DNA from: Zhengitettix transpicula
Lineage: Eukaryota > Arthropoda > Insecta > Orthoptera > Tetrigidae
Direction of reading: 5' to 3'
Length of the DNA: 64,000 nucleotides
Assembly (NCBI GenBank): GCA_037074705.1
Contig: CM073590.1
Coordinates: forward strand, 137,163,600-137,227,599
Shown: positions 56,561 to 64,000 of the stretch, in pieces
Layout: every line of letters begins with the position of its first letter
How positions within the stretch are numbered: position 1 is the first letter of the stretch
Program-made: the position numbers and the translations under genes
Notes under the pieces: generated by a model
The model's database searches: none
Seen by the model: the letters and a program-made list of their open reading frames with translations, nothing else
What the model was told of the DNA's origin: nothing

Positions 56561-57485
56561 TGTGATGCCAATTAATTAGGCCATTAATTGGTTTTAATAA
56601 AATTTAATTGTAGTGGCAGGAGTTTCCAAAGCGACAATAGAGCTGAGCTTTGTTACTTTGACGGAAGGTAAAAAAATGGCGTATGCGCGCGAATACTTGG
56701 GACTACGAGAGCAGTTAGTGGCGGGACATTAAAGAGAACGGAACGAATAATACTAGAGCAGACTAGCCGTGGTTTAATGTATTATTACTAAACAAAGTTG
56801 TGAGTTGAAGACAAAGTAAAAACATTCACGGAAGCATTACATCGAAAATTGCTAAGTAAAAGCAGTTTTACGTTTGTAGTCAGCCAGGAAAGGAAGTCAG
56901 CAGTTTACGTCCATAGCCAGCCAGGAATAGTAAAGTTGCAGTTTTAAGTCCCAAGCGGTAAAAAGACTTGCAAATCTATTAATCACAGGATTCATACAAG
57001 GCAAGTGGTCACCAGATAGCTGACAAAAAGGAGGATCATCCGAGTTCCTGGGAGCCGATCAAGGTTGATTAAAGAGTGTAAAATCTGTGAGCCGATACTA
57101 GAATCAGTGTAAATTTTTTTTGCAATAGTGTACTGGAACCAGCTGGACAGATGTGAGTAAAAAATTACGAAATAATGATTTATGTAAACGTAATTAAAAG
57201 ATAGAAGTCAGATTTCGTTCTATTTTAATTGTCAAGTTAATTTCTTTTCTTTAATTTATTTCTATCGACGTATTGTTTAGGTAAATGTGATTTGTCTGTT
57301 AATAAGATTTTTAAATCAAATTGTTGTGTCCATTATCAAACCCAGTGAAGACCCTGAGAAATTAATATTTTAAATTGTAATTGTTTGTGAGTTAAAGCAA
57401 CAAAGTGGAAATAAATAATTATATGTTTTAAGTTCTTGTTGATCGTTTCATTTAAATTAAACGAGCTATTTTTTTGTTTATTACA
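56561..57485 (+). mobile_element. LTR F (925 bp) with PBS-like sequence
   Basis: TGTGATGCCAATTAATTAGG start, TTTGTTTATTACA end. CGACAATAGAGCTGAGCTTT, GTGAGTAA (about 57151), TCAAACCCAGTGAAGACCCT (about 57336). Directly followed by TTT and TGGCTACCACAACGTGGGGC (57489-57508), then a short tail ending ATTATTACA, with no internal region. Confidence 0.8.
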
Positions 57486-57540
57486 TTTTGGCTACCACAA
57501 CGTGGGGCAAATTAAAGGCTTTTATTTAATTATTACAATT

Positions 57541-57571
<31 letters not shown>

Positions 57572-57574
<3 letters not shown>

Positions 57575-58499
57575 AATGATAAAAATACAAATTAAAAGAA
57601 TTAATAATTAGAGATTTGAAATAAATTGTTATCGGCGAACACACAGATACAATAATGGTTGAGAATACTGAACAGGCAGGACATTGTTGTTGGAGCGCGC
57701 TTAAGCTACGGACGGAGCAGTTAAGTCAGCCACAAAATCTTGATATATGCAGAAGGAGTAGAAATTTGTTGGTCAGCCACAGGACATTGTGGAATACAGA
57801 GTAATTGAGTCTGGCAGTTGGTGGAGCACATTAGTAAAGGAGAGAACGAAGTTTTGATTTGGTCGGTAATTCAAGACGAGAGCATCACTCTACATTTTGG
57901 CCGGAGACAATCGTGGAGTTCAAAGTAAAGTCGTCGGATATCGGTGAGACGAAGGTTTCGGAACAATTGTGTCCGGTGGTCAATAACAGAAAATTGCAAA
58001 GTGAAGTAAAGTGGATTCAGCGATACAAGGTCTGTAATGTGTTCAAGGTGAAAAGTGTGTTATAAAACCCCTACAATTGCCCTGGTACCGGTACAACAGT
58101 AAGTAAAGAGTAACATTTTAAATTCATTTTTGTAAACGTTAAATAAAGATAGTACATCGTCAGATTTCGATTTCAATTTCATGTTCATTTATTTCGTTTC
58201 ATTTTGATTAAATTTTGAAGGTTTATAAATTTATTTGTTAATAGCGAATAGGAAAAATTTTATTGTTCTTTATTTAAAAAGGCACAGTTAAAGACCCTGA
58301 GATGAGAGGAAAGGACATTTTGTATAAAAAATTGATGTAAAGTTTCAACAAGTAAATTTGTTATAAAATAAATAATTGTGCAAAATAAACCAATTGTTTA
58401 AGTGAATTGAACCAATGTAATTATTTTCATGCTTCTTTCAGACAATAACTTCTATAATTATGTCCATTTAATTCAATAATTAATAAACTGTTTATTACA
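57572..58499 (+). mobile_element. LTR G (928 bp) with PBS-like sequence
   Basis: TGTAATGATAAAAATAC start, CTGTTTATTACA end. GTAAGTAAAGAG (about 58100) and CACAGTTAAAGACCCTGAGA (about 58283). Followed by TTTA and TGGCGTGTCAACGTGAGGC (58504-58522). The next LTR tip appears about 45 bp later. Confidence 0.78.
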
Positions 58500-58566
58500 T
58501 TTATGGCGTGTCAACGTGAGGCAAAATCATTTTAAATTCATTCATTTCAATTCATAATAATATATT

Positions 58567-58618
58567 GTAATAATCAAACGGTTCCTTATTAATTTGCCCC
58601 ACGTTGTGGTAGCTAAAA
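58567..58618 (-). repeat. PBS-like motif plus LTR tip beside LTR H
   Basis: Minus strand after LTR H: AGCTACCACAACGTGGGGCA, 12 bases, then CCGTTTGATTATTACA, identical to the last 16 bases of LTR H itself. So the sequence jumps from the PBS region to a second LTR end. Confidence 0.65.
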
Positions 58619-59925
58619 TGTAATAATCAAACGGGTGTCAAAATAAAAAGATTAAATTCACAAACAAACAAATTTTATTTATTAAAAATTTGCAATTATA
58701 CAATTTAAATAAAAAAAATATCTTTTTCTCTCAAAGGTCTTTACTGGGTTTGATAACGGACAGAACATTTAAATAATCAAAGAACCCAACATTTATCTTT
58801 AAATGAAAAAGAAATATTTAATCGTCTATACATAGACGAAATTAATGATCGACGAACTTATTCTACAAGGTTGATTCTAAATTTAAAGAGTTTATTTTAA
58901 TAACACAAAAGAAAAGAACGATATCTGACTATCTTTTAATTCCGTTTACACATATTAATACCATGAAATTTCAACTTACGATTACTCAGGAAAATTTGGC
59001 TCGTTCGTACACACACACTTTATATACTGGACGTTTTAAACACACACGGTTGGTTTGATGAAAGCTGGTTCTCCGTTCGTGAAGGACATATCACTTGCTC
59101 GTGGTGAATGCAGTGTCGACGCTGGATGCAGTGTCCTGGTCTCCTACCATCGAAGACAGTGGTCTTATTTTGATATTACAACAGATTAGACTTCAGCATA
59201 CAAAAATGTTTATCGTTGAATATTTTGCTATTTCTCTCGCAGGCTGTAACTTATAAAACATTCTCCTCCATTAAACGATATCTGTCTTAGTCATTCTTCG
59301 GTGGTTGCAGCATAACTAACTAATTCACAATTCTCCAGTCTCGGTGCTCACAGCACCCCTCTCCCACTCTAACTCACTTCTCGATGATTGCAGTACGGCT
59401 CTCTCACTCTAACTCTAACTTCTCAAAATCTTATCTTTCGCTTATATACCCCAGTCTTCCTTTTTCATTTGTTCCAAAACTACGTCGCAACTGCCCGTTG
59501 TCAGTTTCCTCCATTATCCCGAGATTTATATTATGCAGATGCAGTTCCTTAGTTAGCAAATAGCTAGTTACTCTGTCTTGTCCCAAAGCCGACCATCGAG
59601 ACAGGTCTAATTTGTTTTTGCACCCTCAATTACTTTGGACTTGTCTTCTCACCCCCACACGCACGTGCGCTGTTCTAAATGCTCCAGACCGCCCAAACTG
59701 CACCCTCAAGACCTGAGTAAACATGCTACCAAAATTGTCCTCCGGCAGTCCACCCCATTAATCAGCAACAATGCCTGTCTTAACAGATTTATTTTGCGAC
59801 AGGCCACCCGCATGTGCATTGCTCTGAATTCTCAATACCAATCCTAAGTAAGCACATTACAACTTCCTCCGATTGCCCAGACCATTAATCAGACACAAAC
59901 AATGCCTTACCTTCAAGGCATTACA
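58619..59925 (-). mobile_element. LTR H, long subtype (1307 bp)
   Basis: Minus strand start TGTAATGCCTTGAAGG, end CGTTTGATTATTACA. Family word (complement TCTTTACTGGGTTTGATAAC) near 58738. Contains CTCACAGCACCCCTCTCCCA, the counterpart of the 40-bp tandem units in LTR C, and the long-subtype downstream region shared with B and C. Confidence 0.8.
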
Positions 59926-59995
59926 ATATGTTGTTTATTACATTATGGCGCCCAACGTGTGGCAATTTTAAAAGTTATGTTGTTTATTACAATAT
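59926..59995 (+). repeat. LTR tip plus PBS-like remnant
   Basis: TTGTTTATTACA, then TTA and TGGCGCCCAACGTGTGGC (59945-59962), then about 20 bases and a second TTGTTTATTACA before the TA run. This is the copy closest to the tRNA-Lys1,2 type primer-binding sequence. Confidence 0.7.
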
Positions 59996-59999
59996 ATAT

Positions 60000-60555
60000 A
60001 TCTATCTATCAAGGTGTAAAAATTTAAAATTGGCATGCCTGTACTAATTTGAAGACAAAGAACCATATTATTAATATCAAACAATTCGAAAACAAACACT
60101 GCACTTCTTTGAAAATATTTCATTTTATGAGCAAATTTGTCAGATCAATTTCATCCTAAAGACATGAAATATTACACAAGATAAGTTTAATTAATTATTG
60201 TTATATAAATTTTCTGTTGTATATTCAACAAACTTTCAATGATATTGTGAATAACCCTTTTTATTTTTTAAAAAAAGTATCACATATGTGTTTTCGGATT
60301 CTCCCAAATGCCCTAAAACAGGTTGAAAGCTTGAAAATCTCCAGTAATTACATTAATGGTTTTTAGTAATTCAGGTTTTATTGACTCTTGTTGCTGCGTT
60401 TATGAGCGTTATCTATCCTTTTTCAGAGTTTAGTTGTAGCTCTTAATTCTTCGTGTAAATGCTCTGCTCGGTTCTGGAGTCTCCGATGGAACTAGAGCGC
60501 CGAACCGAGCCAGGATGGGTTCGTTGCTCGGTTCGTGCTCGGCAGTCTAGACGCG
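60000..60555. other. Unassigned spacer right of the LTR cluster
   Basis: No gene recognised. Around 60460-60540 the word GCTCGGTTC recurs in both orientations, giving local hairpin potential. Confidence 0.35.
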
Positions 60556-60949
60556 GCTTAAAACGCGACGTTTCGACGACCACATGCTCTGTTGTCATCT
60601 TCTAGGCGAAGAACATTATGGCAGAACTTGTGATCGTCGAAACGTCGCGTTTAGGAGACGAAGCGTCCCGTTTTTATCGCTTCTGGCACCCGTCTGAAAC
60701 CCGAGAACTCTCCGCATCAACTACACCGGGAAAGTCTTAGATCAAGAAAAATGAATATTGTCAGTCAGAAACTGGTATAAATTGAGCTGGAAAGGATGTG
60801 AAATCACCTTTTAAGTGTTTCTTCTTGTCTATCGATGAAATTACTACAAGAAATATTAAATCATGCACATACATTTAGTCACGATTACAGGAAATGTTTG
60901 AAGAAAAAGAGACGCAATATGTTTAAAAATGCGATAACTGAACTATCGT

Positions 60950-61095
60950 AGTCTCGAGTTTTAGCGCGCATACGCCATTTTTGACTTTCCGACAAAGTAA
61001 CAGAGCTCGGCTCCATTGTCGCTTTGGAAGCTCCTGCCGCTCCAATTAAATTTTATGTCCAAACAATTAAAGTCCTAATTGATTGGCATTACAAT
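60950..61095 (-). mobile_element. LTR 5'-end fragment inside the inverted repeat
   Basis: Minus strand TGTAATGCCAATCAATTAGG, then GCGACAATGGAGCCGAGCTC and GCGCGC: the first roughly 145 bp of the A/E/F/L type LTR, truncated. Confidence 0.75.
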
Positions 61096-61469
61096 AGGTT
61101 TCCTAAAATTAAATTATTATACACAAATCCTTAAATACCCACTATTTCAATCATGCTACAATCAAAACTGTTATACGATCAAGCACCTACTTGATTATTT
61201 CATGAACAAAGAGTAAAAAGTAGACTTGAAAACAGACGAAAAGTGCACACCATCGTAAATCATCTAGTCATTTCAAAATAATGGTTAGCTTTAACAATCA
61301 AAGACTGTGTCAACTCGCCGAAAACCTGGAGTTGGAGATTTATCGAGAAGCTGGTAAAAATCAACTTATTGTCTGGACCATGTGAGTAAAGGTGTTTTCC
61401 CAGTTCGGGATTTTAAGAAGCTTCATAATTATTGTGTTTTAACAGTAAGAATTTCTGCTTCAATATCAA

Positions 61470-62220
61470 AGACTGTAAAATTCCCGTTTTATGGCATACG
61501 TGCTCCCGCTAAAGCAGCCACCTGGCCATGCTACCACTATAAGCATCTAAGCACAGGGTTTCCCAATGGAATGGCATATGAGCAGGCGCAGTATACCTTT
61601 TCACTTCCCTGCGCCACCCGTAAAGAATGCTCTACGAACTGCCTCTTTTTGCGTTACAAATCGAACAGAAATTGGCCTCCTGAATCGTTAATTAAACCCG
61701 GGGACCCCGACTCGAATTTCACCCCTAAGTGTGATCCTCTCCCATTACGAATGAGATTGAAATTATATGCAAACAACATCGGTAGAAATACTATCAATGA
61801 CTGACAAATATTTATTACACTCAAATATCGACCCTTTAATATTTTTGAAAATTTCCACCCCATGCACCCCTGCCCGCGATAGTTAAACGGAAATTTTGAA
61901 TGTCGTAATTAAACTCAGTGAAAACCATAACCTCTGATTCAACTCCAACCCCGCTTGTTTCTGCGTTATTTTTATGTAATGCCACTCCACCCCCACCCAT
62001 AATGGTGCTACCCTCCCAAGCCCGAAAGGGGTTGAAATTATACACATAAAACAACGGTAGGGACTCTATGAATCTCTTTGACCCCGATAAATAATTTACC
62101 CGACTGAAATATCGGTTATTTTAGCTTGTTTGAAAATCCCCCCCCCCCCGCCCACTGGGGGGTGGTACATGCGTCTCACCCCCACAGTGTTTGTTTCGCT
62201 GTCGCAAAGAACAGATGTAC
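61470..62220 (-). repeat. About 270-bp satellite-like element, minus-strand copy
   Basis: Complement of the 40675-42260 units: GGTTGAAATTATACACATAA near 62033 and GATTGAAATTATATGCAAAC near 61754, spaced about 275 bp. The element edge (complement of TGTTCTTTGCGACAGCGAAA) is at about 62190-62211. A poly-C run occurs at 62140-62150. The 140-codon frame at 61382-61804 overlaps it and is not a credible protein. Confidence 0.8.
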
Positions 62221-62961
62221 GAAGTTTGGTGTAAATTCCTTGGGTGTAAATTTGTATGCGGAACATACACATAGTCAATTTTATTTAATACAAGAAGATA
62301 TGTATCGATGAAAAATACTTCAGTGTTAGAATTGCGTTTCAATTTGTTGCTAAATTATTCCGCTTTTAAAAATAGATATTGTTGGAAATTAGAAATGTTG
62401 CATATTGGTATTGGTATTACTATCACTGATGTAGTTTTATTATTTTACATAGTTATCAACGTAAAAGTGGGGTGATGTAGCACATAACTTCAAAAACTAA
62501 CGAGTCGCCGCTAGTAAGAACGTAGGATCGGGTAGGATAGTTTTTTCAAATATCGCAAAGAATTGTCATACTTCATCACGATAAGTATTAATATGTATCA
62601 TTAATAGTTAATTAAAAACTTTTCCATGTTACGTATCGCATTTTTAAACACATTGCGTCTCTTTTTCTTCAAACATTTCCTGTAATCGTGACTAAATGTA
62701 TGTGCATGATTTAATATTTCTTGTAGTAATTTCATCGATAGACAAGAAGAAACACTTAAAAGGTGATTTCACATCCTTTCCAGCTCAATTTATACCAGTT
62801 TCTGACTGACAATATTCATTTTTCTTGATCTAAGACTTTCCCGGTGTAGTTGATGCGGAAAGAGTTCTCGGGTTTCAGACGGGTGCCAGAACCGATAAAA
62901 ACGGGACGCTTCGTCTCCTAAACGCGACGTTTCGACGATCACAAGTTCTGCCATAATGTTC

Positions 62962-64000
62962 CGTCAATAATTAAAGCCAAATTGTTATTTCTTACAATTT
63001 TGATTATTTATTGACGAAATTTGGAAATAAAGTAGGTAGGTTGATGAATCTGATAGCCTGTATGAGACAGATGTTCGTATTTAATACGACTTCTAAACCA
63101 GACTGTACTTTCTTTAAACACTCAGGAGGGTTGGTACGTATTGCAAATTGTGAATAGATCTATTAGTTATATTGTTAAATACTAAAATAAAAGATCGTGT
63201 TTAAGATTGTATACATTGTGATTCTATATTGCTTTATAGGCTGGAAGATTGAAATGTTGCCGGAATATCTCCCTGAGCTATTAATATGTCATTGTGATAA
63301 TCACAGTTAAAAAGCCAGGAGTAGTAATAATTTTTATGTAGTGTATACATATAAAATTAGTAATAAGGTTTTGATGAAGGTCTTAGCAGTGATATTAGGA
63401 GTAGTACAATAATTGTTGGATTTAAAGATACACTGTGAAAAACAATGGGGTTATTAGTTTTATTTAATGCGTACAACACATCACTTACGAACAGAAAATG
63501 ATGAAATATGTGATTTGACTTAATTTATGTCATGATATATTAACCAATAAGTATGCTTTTTAAATAAATAAATAAAGTTAGAAGATAAATTAACAATTAT
63601 TTAATTACATTACTGTATTATTTTTACATTGATAACGACGACTTTATTTATTATTTATAAATATATATTATTATTGATTATCGATGCATTTCTTTGATGA
63701 ATTTTCGTATCTGAGGACTCGCGGAAAAAATTTAGTCATCTGAAATATTTAAGATACTTTTGTCTCTAACTTCAACTCGATGTAATTGAATTTTCATCAA
63801 CATGTACTGAAGAATGCTTGTAGATAGAGATATGGAATCCACCTTATCTTATATACACTAGCTGATTATCCAGCGTTTCCCGCGGATTTATTCTTCCCAA
63901 TCTTATATTAGATGCCTATAGAGTAAACTTACTAAAACTTTTTTTTAGAGTTACAGGCTATATGACTATAATCTACGTGGTGACAACTGTCCTTTAATAG
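62962..64000. other. Right-end intergenic DNA
   Basis: AT-rich; no gene, repeat family or element boundary recognised. Confidence 0.4.

Larger units (their letters stand above)
60562..62961. repeat. Large inverted repeat, arms about 325 bp, spacer about 1.7 kb
   Basis: Arm 60611-60935 is the reverse complement of 62635-62961 with only a few differences (for example one 2-bp indel near the CTCTCCGC/CTCTTTCCGC site). Arms contain GATCGTCGAAACGTCGCGTT, ACCCGTCTGAAACCCGAGAA and CTATCGATGAAATTACTACA. Next to the left arm, 60562-60650 forms a smaller GCGACGTTTCGACGA palindrome. The spacer holds an LTR fragment and a 270-bp-type satellite. Confidence 0.9.

Noticed and set aside
53924..59995. Satellite or CRISPR-like array
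   Set aside because: The repeated units are 0.5-1.3 kb, differ in orientation and sequence, and have LTR termini; no short direct repeats with unique spacers.
60580..60650. Hammerhead ribozyme in the GACGTTTCGACG palindromes
   Set aside because: GAAACG is present, but the essential CTGANGA box is replaced by TAGGCGAAGA/TAGGCGATGA, so the core is not satisfied.
61382..61804. 140-codon open frame
   Set aside because: It overlaps the 270-bp satellite-type repeat; no start context or domain.

Overview
This is an AT-rich, intron-containing, repeat-saturated animal nuclear segment. The three conserved host genes look insect-like, and the repeat load suggests an insect with a large genome. I cannot name the species. 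There is no operon structure, CRISPR array, rRNA or stand-alone tRNA gene.

Host genes, left to right: the last two visible exons of a WDR37-type WD40 gene (+, 499-1553, 5' part outside the window); a five-exon type I membrane protein of the TGN38/TGN46/KCT2 type (+, 12867-18498); a six-exon ADP-ribosylhydrolase of the ARH3/ADPRS type (+, 32309-37941); and a single-exon 57-residue secretory/transmembrane protein (-, 52193-52366). They are functionally unrelated neighbours separated by transposon debris. One open frame without a start (38235-38441), ending at a good splice-donor-like site, is unexplained.

Mobile DNA dominates. (1) Fourteen solo LTR-like units of about 0.5-1.5 kb begin TGTAAT-like and end ATTACA-like. 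They sit in ATAT or (TA)n tracts and form three clusters (4.26-6.69 kb, 21.6-25.0 kb, 53.9-60.0 kb) in which consecutive LTRs are separated by little more than a TA run. Several are followed by a tRNA-Lys-type primer-binding-site-like motif and then directly by another LTR tip. (2) A degenerate BEL/Pao retrotransposon (43791-47955) has both LTRs and a perfect 5-bp target duplication and is inserted into a minus-strand LINE. (3) A LINE is split by a roughly 3-kb DNA element, which itself contains a solo LTR (27.3-32.2 kb). (4) There is a dead mariner with both terminal repeats (11022-12260), several LINE fragments, a tRNA-derived SINE family, and many fold-back elements, some carrying hammerhead-ribozyme-like cores. 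(5) Satellite-like repeats of about 270 bp (two loci in opposite orientation) and about 29 bp are present, as is a 325-bp-arm inverted repeat at 60.6-62.96 kb.

The most unusual structures are the ATAT-targeted LTR arrays with iterated PBS/LTR-tip units, the hammerhead-like fold-back families, and the large near-perfect inverted repeat.
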